NCBI GenBank assembly: GCA_964539395.1
Contig: CAZIIU010000017.1
Location: forward strand, 4,519 to 68,518
Origin: M55B112 sp964539395
GTDB lineage: Bacteria > Bacteroidota > Bacteroidia > Bacteroidales > GCA-2748055
Direction of reading: 5' to 3'
Length of the DNA stretch: 64,000 nt
The position numbers and the translations under genes were made by a program. Below are positions 8,795 to 17,436 of the stretch, piece after piece; positions within the stretch are counted from its first letter, which is position 1; each line of letters begins with the position of its first letter. Below the pieces are notes generated by a model. That model was given only the letters and a program-made list of their open reading frames with translations. It did no database searches and was not told the origin of the DNA.

Positions 8795-9697
8795 TCAGGA
8801 AGTAGCATTAAGTTTTTTCATTGCCATAACTACCCTGATATTGCCCTGGTCATCTGCAACAGAATCTACTTTGCTGTAAAACCCGCTCTTTAATAATAAG
8901 TTCAGTACCATCGGACCCTGGCCAACACCCACCTCAAATACCAGCCATCCCCCTGGGGATAGCAATTGCGGGGTTTCGCGAATAAGTCGTTGAATTATCT
9001 TAAATCCCAACATACCGCCATCAAAAGCCATATCTGGTTCATTGTCTGCTATTTCAGCATTCATTTTTGATACCTTGAAACTGGAGATATAGGGTGGATT
9101 ACAGGCAACTAAATCCACTTTCCGGGAAAATTTATCATTCATGAATTCTTCAAAAAGATCACTTTGCATGACTTTAACCCGCTCATTGATGCCAAGCAAA
9201 TCAATATTCTCCTTTGCCAGTTCAATGGCCTCCGCAGATAAATCTGCAACATAAACATTTGCATCAGGGTTGTAATATGCAATAGAGAGTCCGACATTGC
9301 CGGCCCCACAGCAGACATCGACTATGTTGACATTATTAAAGGTATAAGAGATATTCAGAGCAGTTCTTGAAAGTATTTCAGTCTCCTTCCTGGGAATTAA
9401 GGCTCTTCTATCAGCTTTCATTTCAATACCCATGAAATTTGTCCTGTTGGTTAAATGAGCCAGTGGAATATTATTAATTCTTTTTTGTATAAGCTCATCC
9501 AGCATGGTAACGAGCTCTTCATCAAGTTCTGGCAGAGGCAACTTCATTGCTAATTCGGCTGATTTTGGTTCTCCGTGTGCCATAAACCAGAGCGCCCTGA
9601 GGGTTGAATGGCAGGTTTCCTCCGGCTTATCTTCAAGCAGTTTAAGCTTATTCTCCAGCAGCAGTATTCTTTCACTGTAAATTGTATCTGTTTTCAT
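8795..9697 (-). CDS. PrmC/HemK-like SAM methyltransferase
   Basis: 300 residues with the two-part layout of PrmC: an N-terminal helical substrate domain ending in ALIPRKETE (~99-107), then a Rossmann methyltransferase with VDVCCGAGNVG (~126-136) and the amide-N-methylation motif NPPY (200-203). PrmC normally methylates release-factor glutamine. Here the poorly conserved N-terminal domain, the unusual CCGAG loop and the location in a biosynthetic cassette argue for a specialised relative acting on an amide or amino group of a small molecule. The housekeeping prmC would be elsewhere. A role as genuine PrmC cannot be excluded. Confidence 0.75.
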   Translation of the reverse strand: MKTDTIYSERILLLENKLKLLEDKPEETCHSTLRALWFMAHGEPKSAELAMKLPLPELDEELVTMLDELIQKRINNIPLAHLTNRTNFMGIEMKADRRALIPRKETEILSRTALNISYTFNNVNIVDVCCGAGNVGLSIAYYNPDANVYVADLSAEAIELAKENIDLLGINERVKVMQSDLFEEFMNDKFSRKVDLVACNPPYISSFKVSKMNAEIADNEPDMAFDGGMLGFKIIQRLIRETPQLLSPGGWLVFEVGVGQGPMVLNLLLKSGFYSKVDSVADDQGNIRVVMAMKKLNATS

Positions 9698-9745
9698 ATT
9701 GATTATTATGAGCTTAACTGCTTATAACTCTGTTTTTGTAACTAT

Positions 9746-11344
9746 TTACCTATCATTACCAGGCTTGGTTGACAGATACCTTTGCTTTAATTCCTTTTTG
9801 TCAATTTTACCATTGGAGCTTTTTGGCATCTCATCAATAAATATTACTTGCTGGGGAATCATGAAAACCTCGAGCTTCTTTGAACACTCATATTGTATGG
9901 TCTGTATATCCAGTTTTGTGTTATTATAGGAGGTCACATATGCCACGATTCCCTCTCCCATAATATCATGTGGAAAACCGATTATGGCGACTTCCTTCAC
10001 ACCCTCTATTTTGTAGATCACATTTTCAATTTCAATCGGACTAACTTTTTCACCCCGTGTTTTTATGATATCATCGGTTCGACCAAGGAAATATAAGAAT
10101 CCGTCTTCATCCATTCTGAAAAGGTCATGAGTGCATAATATCTTCTCTCCCGGAATTCTGCCGGGTCTGAGCATCTCTTCGGTTAGTTTCTCATTGTTCC
10201 AATAGCCTGCCATAACGTGCGGTCCCCTGACATGCAAAATCCCTGTGCCATCTTCTTTGATTTCGTTTCCATTTTCATCGCGTAAAAAAACCTCCGTGCC
10301 CGGGATTGCCTTGCCTACGGAAGCAGTTTTTTCATCAATCAGTTCAGGTTCCAAATAGCAAACCCTTTTACATTCAGTCAGACCATACATTTTAAAAATC
10401 AACGCATTGGGAAATACCCTTTTAAGACCAGGAATGATTTCCGGCGTCAGAGCTGCAGCCGTATTGGTAATCTTCATAATACTATCAAAAGCTATTCCTG
10501 TTTTTTTATTTGACTCTATCATCATTGTAAAAATAGTTGGCACGCCAGGAAAAACCGTAGGTTGCCATCTATCTATCTGTTTATATACAGTAGAAGGAAA
10601 AACAAAGGAGTGTTCAATAATAAGTGTACCACCTGTTGTAACAGCCATAAATAATTGGTAGAGCCCATAATCAAATGCAAGTGGCAAAACGAGCATAATA
10701 CGTTCGTCCCTGGTTAACCTCAGGTATTGAATAAGGCTCCATGAAGTAAACACCATTGATTGGTGGGTCATCATAACTCCTTTGGGAAATCCGGTACTAC
10801 CAGATGTGTAAATCAATGCTGCCAAATCATTAGGAATAATGATCGGATAGGGGATTGAAGTTAGATTGGAAGAGCGTATCTGGTCGTAATTATTTATCTT
10901 AAACCTTATCTCATCTGATTTAATTTCCTCATTTAAAGTAAAAATGACCTCTTGAATTGTTTCCACTTCATTCACAGTATTGTAAAGATTCCTGGTTGTA
11001 GAATCTGTAAATAGAATTTTTGCCCCACTGTCTTTCAGAATATATTGAAGCTTGTCTGCTTTAGTTTGAGGATTAATAACCAGAAAGACTGCACCTGCAA
11101 TAGTAGCACCATAGATTGCAACGATTGATTGCCAGGAGTTGTTCATGTAAATAGCCACCCTGTCACCTTTTTCTATCCCTTTATTAAGTAAGTATTGAGC
11201 CATTTTTTCAGACCAATCCTTCAGATATTTGTAAGAGTATTCAGAATCCTCGCAAATCGCCAGGGTTTTATCAGGATTCAATGCTGATGAAATAAGCAGG
11301 GCTTCACCCATTAGGCGCTGAGGGATCAAAGATTGGTTTTTCAT
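9746..11344 (-). CDS. AMP-forming acyl-CoA/ACP ligase (ANL superfamily)
   Basis: 532-residue class I adenylate-forming enzyme. The P-loop-like A3 motif is LIYTSGSTGFPKGVMMTH, the A5 motif is MYGLTECKR, FLGRTDDIIKTRGEKVSP is the hinge/A8 region, and PKSSNGKIDKKEL holds the A10 catalytic Lys. It activates a carboxylic acid as acyl-AMP and transfers it to CoA or a carrier protein. No carrier protein gene is adjacent; the only ACP in the window is at 50045. It is the first gene of the minus cassette, reading away from the nonulosonate genes. The substrate could be the hydroxy acid handled by the LarA-like neighbour. Confidence 0.87.
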   Translation of the reverse strand: MKNQSLIPQRLMGEALLISSALNPDKTLAICEDSEYSYKYLKDWSEKMAQYLLNKGIEKGDRVAIYMNNSWQSIVAIYGATIAGAVFLVINPQTKADKLQYILKDSGAKILFTDSTTRNLYNTVNEVETIQEVIFTLNEEIKSDEIRFKINNYDQIRSSNLTSIPYPIIIPNDLAALIYTSGSTGFPKGVMMTHQSMVFTSWSLIQYLRLTRDERIMLVLPLAFDYGLYQLFMAVTTGGTLIIEHSFVFPSTVYKQIDRWQPTVFPGVPTIFTMMIESNKKTGIAFDSIMKITNTAAALTPEIIPGLKRVFPNALIFKMYGLTECKRVCYLEPELIDEKTASVGKAIPGTEVFLRDENGNEIKEDGTGILHVRGPHVMAGYWNNEKLTEEMLRPGRIPGEKILCTHDLFRMDEDGFLYFLGRTDDIIKTRGEKVSPIEIENVIYKIEGVKEVAIIGFPHDIMGEGIVAYVTSYNNTKLDIQTIQYECSKKLEVFMIPQQVIFIDEMPKSSNGKIDKKELKQRYLSTKPGNDR

Positions 11345-11992
11345 AGGTTTAGGGTAATAGACTGGGCTTCTGTGCGTTTTGTTTCAGGATGAAAATACAA
11401 AAAGAATATTATACGGACAAATAAAACTCGTAAATGCTTTATTTCAGCAAGTTGATGTTGCATCTTCGCTCTTCATCAATGATGGCTGCTTTTATTGTTG
11501 ATGGCCTTGTGAGATCATTGTTGAAATTGAGAAAAGGCATAACTGAAGTAATGCAACTTTTTAAATCCATTAGTTTATCGGGCTTAACCGATTAGAATTG
11601 TATTTAGTTTGACACCCTCAGTTTTGACGAAACAGTGTTCATATATGATAAATAGCGTTATGATTTGTATGAATATTACGTCTATTATTCTGTCATTTGA
11701 GGTGTTGATTTATGAAGTCCTGTAATTCAATGTATTATGAGATAAGTTTGATTTTGCAAAGAAATAATACCAGAAATCTTATTTATACGCATTAAAATTT
11801 AGGATTGATCAAAATGCGTCTTCTGCATGGTTTGGTTATTTATTACTTATACCTAAATTCGGCCTTTGTAATGCTGGGTTTAATGGGACCGAGGAGGCGA
11901 AGCTGTGAATGAAGCCGAACAAATGCTACCATGATTTTTATTATAACTAACTTGTTTTACTAAATTTGAGTTAATTGTAGGTAAGAATAAAA
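11345..11992 (+). other. Divergent intergenic region between two operons
   Basis: 648 bases without a convincing gene. It separates the minus-strand acyl-ligase cassette from the plus-strand nonulosonate operon, so promoters for both must lie here. One TAnnTTTG match (11961-11968, plus) is listed separately. I see no strong hairpin, tRNA or riboswitch-like structure. Confidence 0.6.
11961..11968 (+). promoter_or_regulatory. Candidate -7 element TAAATTTG for the nonulosonate operon
   Basis: TAAATTTG is an exact match to the Bacteroidota -7 consensus TAnnTTTG and ends 24 bases before the ATG at 11993. No clear -33 TTTG is visible. Position and match make it the best promoter candidate for 11993-17046. 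Confidence 0.4.
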
Positions 11993-12661
11993 ATGATAAA
12001 GGAAAAATTATTGGTTTTTGGAGCTTCAGATTACTCCGGTTATACAATAGATGTATTGGAGAAGCAAAACGAGTATGAAATATTTGGCATCCTTGATTAT
12101 AATACCAGGAAAGATAACATCTTTTGTGGTTATAGTATTTTAGGCAATGATGATGACCTGCCTGAAATATATAAGAATACCGGGATAAAAAAGGGAATTG
12201 TTACAATTGGAGACAACTACAGGAGAAAAGTAGTTGTCGAAAGAATCCGGGGATATATTCCTGATTTTGAATTTGTGTCTGCTCTCCACCCCTCGCTGAT
12301 ATTGGGAAAGAACGCCAGGATTGGTAAAGGTTGCGCAATAATGGCCGGTGTTATCTTGAATAACAATACTGTTGTTGGTGACCATTGTTACATTGGAACA
12401 AATTCTTCCCTTGACCATGATGGAATTGTTGGAGATTATTCAAATGTTATGCCAGGTGTGACTACAGGAGGCAATGTGAGGATTGGATTCTGTTCAACCC
12501 TTGGACTTGGCACAAAAGTAATTCATGGCAGGACCATAGGAGATCATACCGTTATCGGAGCAGGAGCATTGGTAGTGAAGGATTTTGGAGACAATCTTCT
12601 TGCTTTTGGGGTCCCGGCAAAAAAAACAAGAGACAGGGATATTGGTGAAAAATACCTTTAA
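11993..12661 (+). CDS. PglD/NeuD-like sugar N/O-acetyltransferase (LegH candidate)
   Basis: 222 residues with the two-domain layout of the PglD/NeuD family. Residues ~1-85 form a small Rossmann-like domain (LLVFGASDYSGYTIDVL) that binds the nucleotide sugar, and residues ~95-210 are hexapeptide repeats (NARIGKGCAIMAG, NNTVVGDHCYIG). The catalytic His is likely in SSLDHDGIVGDY. The tail AFGVPAKKTR is typical. In legionaminic pathways LegH acetylates the 4-amino group made by LegC; the gene order here (this gene, SDR, LegC, LegI, LegG) supports that role. A sialic acid O-acetyltransferase is the alternative. Confidence 0.8.
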   Translation: MIKEKLLVFGASDYSGYTIDVLEKQNEYEIFGILDYNTRKDNIFCGYSILGNDDDLPEIYKNTGIKKGIVTIGDNYRRKVVVERIRGYIPDFEFVSALHPSLILGKNARIGKGCAIMAGVILNNNTVVGDHCYIGTNSSLDHDGIVGDYSNVMPGVTTGGNVRIGFCSTLGLGTKVIHGRTIGDHTVIGAGALVVKDFGDNLLAFGVPAKKTRDRDIGEKYL

Positions 12662-12691
12662 AGGACAATTTGAGATATTAATACTTATAAA

Positions 12692-13690
12692 ATGAAGAAT
12701 ATACTATTAATTGGAGGAGCTGGTTACATCGGGACCGTTCTGACCTCGCATTTTTTGACCCGTGGCTATAAAGTGACGGTATTAGATAATTTTACCTATA
12801 AAAACCAGTTTGCTGTTATTCCGTTCATCGGAGAGAAAGGTTACAGGCTTATAGCAGGCGATATGAATGATCCGGTTATACTGGACGAAGCATCGAAGGA
12901 TATTGATGATGTGATTCTGCTTGCCGGTCTTGTTGGGGATCCGATTACTAAAAAGTACCCGGTTGAATCTGGTTTAATAAATGAAAAAGGCATAAAGCAC
13001 TGCATGGATTTTTTTAGTGATAAAGCGATCAATAAAATGATATTCATTTCTACCTGTTCAAATTATGGATTAATTAAGGAAGATGAACTGGCAGATGAGA
13101 ATTTTGACTTAAATCCCTTGTCACTTTATGCGAAGGCCAAGGTGAGCAATGAACAATATTTGATGGATAAAAAAGGGAATGCAAATTATGCAGGTGTAGT
13201 TTTGCGATTTGCAACAGCTTTTGGTCCCTCACCCAGAATGAGGTTTGATCTGACTGTAAGTGAGTTTGTCAGAGACCTCTATTTTGGCAAAGAACTCATT
13301 GTTTTTGATGAAGATACCTGGAGACCTTACTGCCATGTAAGGGACTTTGCCAGGTTAATTGAATTGGTATTGAATGCAGAGAATGCTATTGTTAATTACG
13401 AAGTATTTAATGCGGGGGGAGAAGTAAACAATTTTACCAAGAAAATGATGGTTGAGACCATTTTGGAATATATTCCGGATGGGATTGTTAAATATTCAGA
13501 TAACGGAAGTGATCCAAGAAACTACAGGGTTTCATTTGAAAAGGTTAAAAAGACTTTAGGATTTATGCCTGAGTATACAGTGAGGGATGGTATTTTAGAA
13601 TTGATCTCTGGACTAAGGAATGGAATTTATGCTGACTCCCTGGACGATAAGAACAGGTATGGAAATTATGAAATCACTTACAAAAGCTAA
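12692..13690 (+). CDS. NAD-dependent epimerase/dehydratase (extended SDR)
   Basis: 332 residues with GGAGYIGT at ~8-15 as the NAD-binding turn. The active-site segment is FISTCSNYG followed by YAKAK. It lacks the TDE triad of sugar-nucleotide 4,6-dehydratases, so an epimerase or reductase role is more likely than the LegB dehydratase step. It sits between the acetyltransferase and LegC in a closely spaced plus-strand operon, so it should act on the same nucleotide-sugar pathway. The first pathway step (4,6-dehydration of the GlcNAc nucleotide) has no dedicated gene here; the FlaA1/WbpM-like protein at 57706 is a possible supplier. Confidence 0.78.
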   Translation: MKNILLIGGAGYIGTVLTSHFLTRGYKVTVLDNFTYKNQFAVIPFIGEKGYRLIAGDMNDPVILDEASKDIDDVILLAGLVGDPITKKYPVESGLINEKGIKHCMDFFSDKAINKMIFISTCSNYGLIKEDELADENFDLNPLSLYAKAKVSNEQYLMDKKGNANYAGVVLRFATAFGPSPRMRFDLTVSEFVRDLYFGKELIVFDEDTWRPYCHVRDFARLIELVLNAENAIVNYEVFNAGGEVNNFTKKMMVETILEYIPDGIVKYSDNGSDPRNYRVSFEKVKKTLGFMPEYTVRDGILELISGLRNGIYADSLDDKNRYGNYEITYKS

Positions 13691-13709
13691 GAATTATATA
13701 AGTTGTTAA

Positions 13710-14876
13710 ATGGATCAATTTGCAGAAATAGCCGGATTCATACGTAGTATCTTTCGAAAAGAAAAGGAGTTTATCCCTCTACATGCACCCGTATTCCTGG
13801 GAAATGAAAAGAAATATCTTGAGGAGTGTATTGATTCTACGTTTGTTTCGAGTGTTGGAAAGTTTGTCGATCAATTTGAGGAAGAGATAGCCAATTATAC
13901 GGGAGTTAATAAAGCCGTTGCATGTGTTAACGGAACTAACGCCCTACACATGGCTCTCATACTTTCAGGGGTTGAAAGTGATGATGAAGTCATTACACAA
14001 CCCCTCACTTTTATAGCTACGGTGAATGCGATCAGGTACTGCGGCGCAAAACCGGTTTTTGTAGATATTGAAAAGGAAACACTGGGTTTGAGTCCGACTT
14101 CTCTGAGTCGCTTCCTGCGAGAGACTGCAGTGGTGAAAAAAGAGGGTTGTTTCAACAGAGTTACTGGCAAAAGAATAAAAGCCTGTGTCCCGGTACATAT
14201 TTTTGGTCATCCCTGCAGGATCGATGAGATTGTGAAGATATGTTCAGAATTTAAGATCAAGGTTGTAGAGGATGCGGCTGAAAGCCTTGGTAGCAGATAT
14301 AAAGGGAAACACACCGGCACTTTTGCTCCAATGGGAATCTTAAGTTTTAACGGGAATAAGATTCTTACATCAGGGGGAGGAGGAATGTTGCTTTGCAATG
14401 ATGAAGAACTGGCAAGAAATGCAAAACACCTGACGACGCAGGCAAAAGTCCCGCATCCCTGGGATTTCAATCATGATGAAATAGGATATAATTACAGGAT
14501 GCCGAATTTAAATGCCGCACTTGGGTTGGCACAACTGGAAAAACTGGATTATTATATCGAATTAAAAAGAACACTTGCTGAAAAGTATGATAGTTTCTTT
14601 ACCCCACTGGATATAGAATTTATTGCTGAACCTGACGATTCATATTCCAATTACTGGCTATGTTGTATTTTATTAAATAATGCGGAGGAGCGCAATAGTT
14701 TCCTAAATTATACCAACGAAAGAGGGATTATGACCCGGCCTGCATGGAAACTGATGAACGAATTGCCAATGTTCCGCGACTGCCAGGTATTTGAAAACCA
14801 TCAGGCAAAGAAAATTGCAGATACACTTGTCAATATTCCCAGTTCGGTAATTCCGGAATTATCAAAAGATAATTGA
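13710..14876 (+). CDS. legC: LegC-family PLP aminotransferase
   Basis: 388-residue DegT/DnrJ/EryC1-type aminotransferase. The PLP Schiff-base Lys is K217 in LSFNGNKILTSGGGG; VNGTNALHMAL near residue 75 holds the phosphate-binding region, and VVEDAAESLGS holds the Asp that contacts the pyridine nitrogen. The N-terminal helical extension (IAGFIRSIFRKEKEFIPLHAPVF starts here, given in part) and the long insert around residues 130-155 are features of the LegC subfamily. LegC adds the 4-amino group to the 4-keto-6-deoxy intermediate of legionaminic acid. The following gene, whose ATG is at 14891, starts 14 bases after its stop. Confidence 0.87.
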   Translation: MDQFAEIAGFIRSIFRKEKEFIPLHAPVFLGNEKKYLEECIDSTFVSSVGKFVDQFEEEIANYTGVNKAVACVNGTNALHMALILSGVESDDEVITQPLTFIATVNAIRYCGAKPVFVDIEKETLGLSPTSLSRFLRETAVVKKEGCFNRVTGKRIKACVPVHIFGHPCRIDEIVKICSEFKIKVVEDAAESLGSRYKGKHTGTFAPMGILSFNGNKILTSGGGGMLLCNDEELARNAKHLTTQAKVPHPWDFNHDEIGYNYRMPNLNAALGLAQLEKLDYYIELKRTLAEKYDSFFTPLDIEFIAEPDDSYSNYWLCCILLNNAEERNSFLNYTNERGIMTRPAWKLMNELPMFRDCQVFENHQAKKIADTLVNIPSSVIPELSKDN

Positions 14877-14890
14877 TCAAAAAATTCACT

Positions 14891-15937
14891 ATGAAAAACA
14901 GAGGTTCGGGTGCGAATAAAGTAATAATTATCGCAGAAGCAGGTGTAAATCATAATGGAGACATGAACCTCGCTGAGAAGCTGATTGATGCAGCCGCAGA
15001 TGCAGGTGCAGATTATATTAAATTCCAGACCTTTAAAGCAGAATTGATTATATCTAGAAAAGCACAGAAAGCCAGGTATCAGATGGAAAATACAGGCAAT
15101 AGTGCTGAGACTCAATTTGAGATGGTAAAAAAGCTTGAATTAAGTTATGATTCTTTTAGAAGACTAAAAATATACTGTCAGTCAAAAAATATAGAATTTC
15201 TTTCTACAGGTTTTGACCTTCCCAGCATTGATTTCCTTGATGAACTTGGTCAGCCTTTCTTTAAGATTCCATCAGGAGAGGTTACCAATAAGCCTTACCT
15301 CGAACATATTGCCAGAAAAGGAAAACCTGTTGTTATGAGTACCGGGATGGCTGACATGCAGGAGATTAACTTAGCTTTTAAGGTGTTGTTGGACAATGGA
15401 TTGTCACGAAAGGATATTACTATTCTACATTGTAATACCGAGTATCCCACACCTATGCAGGATGTGAATCTCAAAGCAATGTTATCAATGCGTGATGAAC
15501 TTGGTGTAAGGATAGGGTATTCTGATCATACATTGGGGATAGAAATTCCTATTGCAGCCGTTGCCATGGGAGCGGCGCTTATTGAAAAGCACTTTACACT
15601 GGACAGGAATTTACCAGGACCTGATCATAAAGCATCGCTTGAACCGGATGAACTTAAACAAATGGTTAGTTCTATACGTAACGTTGAACTGGCGTTGTCC
15701 GGTAACGGGATAAAAGAACCCAGCAGGTCAGAAAAACCCAATATACCAATAGCAAGAAAAAGCATTCATCTTAATGTAAAACTTAATGCAGGTACGGTAC
15801 TTTGCAGGAAACACCTTGTAATGAAACGTCCGGGGACCGGGATTTCTCCAATGGATATAGATGAAGTACTGGAAAAAAAATTGGCAGTCACACTCGATGC
15901 TGATACTATGTTATTATGGGAAAATCTAAAAGACTAA
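14891..15937 (+). CDS. legI: N,N'-diacetyllegionaminate / N-acetylneuraminate synthase
   Basis: 348-residue NeuB-family condensing enzyme. IIAEAGVNHNGDMNLAEKLI opens the TIM barrel, YIKFQTFKAE and FKIPSGEVTNKPYL carry substrate-binding residues, GYSDHTLGIE and EKHFTLDRNLPGPDHKAS are signature segments. The C-terminal ~70 residues (ARKSIHLN to the end) form the SAF antifreeze-like domain. It joins phosphoenolpyruvate to a 6-carbon N-acyl sugar to make a nonulosonic acid. I use the ATG at 14891; a TTG at 14873 overlaps the previous stop. Legionaminate is preferred over sialate because of the LegC neighbour. Confidence 0.9.
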   Translation: MKNRGSGANKVIIIAEAGVNHNGDMNLAEKLIDAAADAGADYIKFQTFKAELIISRKAQKARYQMENTGNSAETQFEMVKKLELSYDSFRRLKIYCQSKNIEFLSTGFDLPSIDFLDELGQPFFKIPSGEVTNKPYLEHIARKGKPVVMSTGMADMQEINLAFKVLLDNGLSRKDITILHCNTEYPTPMQDVNLKAMLSMRDELGVRIGYSDHTLGIEIPIAAVAMGAALIEKHFTLDRNLPGPDHKASLEPDELKQMVSSIRNVELALSGNGIKEPSRSEKPNIPIARKSIHLNVKLNAGTVLCRKHLVMKRPGTGISPMDIDEVLEKKLAVTLDADTMLLWENLKD

Positions 15938-17046
15938 AAGTTGGAGTTTTAACAAGTTCCAGGGCGGATTATAGCATATATTCCCCTCTTCTTTTAAAGA
16001 TTGAAGAAGATTCATTTTTTGAAATGGAGGTCCTGGCATTTGGCACGCATTTGATGAAAAAATTTGGTCATACGGTTGATTGTATCTATAAGGATGGATT
16101 TAATATAGTTGAAATAGGAGAGACCATGAGTGAGAGAGATTCCCCGTCTGATATCTCAAATGCGATGGCGAGGACTATAATAGCATTTTCCTCTTTTTTT
16201 GAGAAAAATGAATATGATCTGATTATTGCTTTAGGTGATCGTTATGAAATGTTTGCTTCCGTCGTTGCTTCAGTTCCCTTCATTATTCCTGTCGCACATA
16301 TTGCAGGCGGGGAAACAACCCTGGGTGCCATTGATAATGCATTCAGGCACTCGATAACAACTTTTTCCAGTATTCATTTCGCTACGACTGATATCTATCG
16401 GGACCGGATCAGGGAGATCACCGGGATGGACAGACATATATATAATGTGGGCTCCCTGAGTATTGATAATCTAAAAAAACTAAAACTACTGGATGTATAT
16501 GAATTTAATGATCGGTTTGGTATAGATATGTCCACCCCGACCATTCTGTTTACCTTCCATCCCGAAACAGTAAATTATCAAAAGAGTAAAGTTTACATAA
16601 AAGAAATAATAGATGCCATTGAAAAATTATCCGGTTACCAATTGCTGATAACCATGCCAAATGCTGATACCATGGGCTTAATGATAAGGGAAGAACTTGA
16701 AAGATATGCAGAAAGTCAGCCGAATGTTTATACGGTAGAAACCCTTGGAACATTAGGTTACCTTTCTGCAATGAAACACTGTTCTTTCATTTTAGGAAAT
16801 ACATCGAGTGGTTTTACGGAAGCAGCATTTTTCCCTAAATGGGTCATTAATCTTGGAGATCGTCAGAAAGGAAGGATTATAACCCCAAATATAGTACAGA
16901 CCCCAATAAAAAGTGAAGCGATACTGAATTCGATCCAACAGATCGAAAATACCAGTCTCACTGATAATTGTAATATCTATGGTGACGGGAATGCTGCTGA
17001 CCGGATCGTTTCAATCATAAAAAATATTTTTGAATCCAATGATTAG
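15916..17046 (+). CDS. legG: Hydrolysing UDP-sugar 2-epimerase (NeuC/LegG)
   Basis: 376-residue GT-B-fold 2-epimerase. LTSSRADYSIYSPLL at the N-terminus, ALGDRYEMFASV, HIAGGETTLGAIDNAFRH and GNTSSGFTEAAFF are the standard NeuC/LegG segments. The enzyme hydrolyses the nucleotide from the 2,4-diacetamido sugar and inverts C2 to yield the substrate of LegI. The ATG overlaps the legI end by 22 bases. The next gene, a CMP-nonulosonate synthetase, would complete the operon but breaks off after 43 codons at a recombination junction. Confidence 0.9.
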   Translation: MGKSKRLKVGVLTSSRADYSIYSPLLLKIEEDSFFEMEVLAFGTHLMKKFGHTVDCIYKDGFNIVEIGETMSERDSPSDISNAMARTIIAFSSFFEKNEYDLIIALGDRYEMFASVVASVPFIIPVAHIAGGETTLGAIDNAFRHSITTFSSIHFATTDIYRDRIREITGMDRHIYNVGSLSIDNLKKLKLLDVYEFNDRFGIDMSTPTILFTFHPETVNYQKSKVYIKEIIDAIEKLSGYQLLITMPNADTMGLMIREELERYAESQPNVYTVETLGTLGYLSAMKHCSFILGNTSSGFTEAAFFPKWVINLGDRQKGRIITPNIVQTPIKSEAILNSIQQIENTSLTDNCNIYGDGNAADRIVSIIKNIFESND

Positions 17047-17170
17047 AAAAAATATTCTTGCTGTAATATTAGCCAGAGGCGGATCAAAGAGGGTTCCGGG
17101 AAAAAACATTAAACCATATAATGAAAAGCCACTGATTTATTATACCATCGAAGCTGCCTTGGTTCAGTGA
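17039..17170 (+). pseudogene. Truncated CMP-nonulosonate synthetase (neuA/legF N-terminus only)
   Basis: An ATG overlapping the legG stop opens a 43-codon frame with the family signature LARGGSKRVPGKN followed by KPLIYYTIEAAL, then ends at TGA 17168-17170. The intact family needs about 230 residues, so ~80% is missing. The sequence switches at ~17158-17170 into the coding frame of an FdtA-like protein, which places a deletion or recombination endpoint exactly here. The intact synthetase at 1210 probably supplies the activity. Confidence 0.88.
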
Positions 17171-17436
17171 GAGGCGGACATGCTCATAAGGAATTAAACC
17201 AGCTTATTGTTGCTGCCAGCGGTTCATTCAATGTTTTACTTGATGACGGAAATTATAAAAAAGTTGTTGAATTGAATCGACCCTATTATGGATTACTGGT
17301 TAAACCTGGTATCTGGAGAGAACTGGTAAATTTTTCTTCTGGAGCAATTTGCCTTGTCCTCGCGTCGGAAAAGTTCATCGAAGAAGATTATATACGCAAT
17401 TATTTAGATTTTTTAAGGTGGAAATCCAGGAAGTAA
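17161..17436 (+). pseudogene. 5'-truncated fdtA-like sugar 3,4-ketoisomerase remnant
   Basis: From about 17161 the frame reads GSVRGGHAHKELNQLIV and continues to a normal C-terminus at 17436, giving ~90 residues of a ~140-residue cupin ketoisomerase. It closely matches the C-terminal two-thirds of the intact protein at 29193-29612 (shared VAASGSFNVLLDDG, GLLVKPGIWRE, NFSSGAICLVLASE). The N-terminal ~45 residues are replaced by the neuA fragment in another frame. GTG at 17167 could start translation, but the protein would lack its first strands. It is a deletion relic paralogous to the intact cassette. Confidence 0.87.

Noticed and set aside
11888..11906. A 19-base stretch upstream of 11993 resembling 28740-28758 upstream of 28802 (16 of 19 identical), considered as a shared JUMPstart/ops-like operon leader element.
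   Set aside because: With three mismatches allowed, many such pairs are expected by chance in 64 kb (my rough estimate is over a hundred), distances to the starts differ, and neither resembles the ops core GGCGGTAG.
12692..13690. Calling this SDR the LegB 4,6-dehydratase.
   Set aside because: The dehydratase TDE triad is absent; the active-site segment is STCSNYG. Kept as epimerase/dehydratase of unknown step.
17349..17417. Upstream extension of the FemAB-like protein to an ATG at 17349.
   Set aside because: This part is the fdtA C-terminus read out of frame (basic nonsense sequence); GTG 17418 gives a normal N-terminus.
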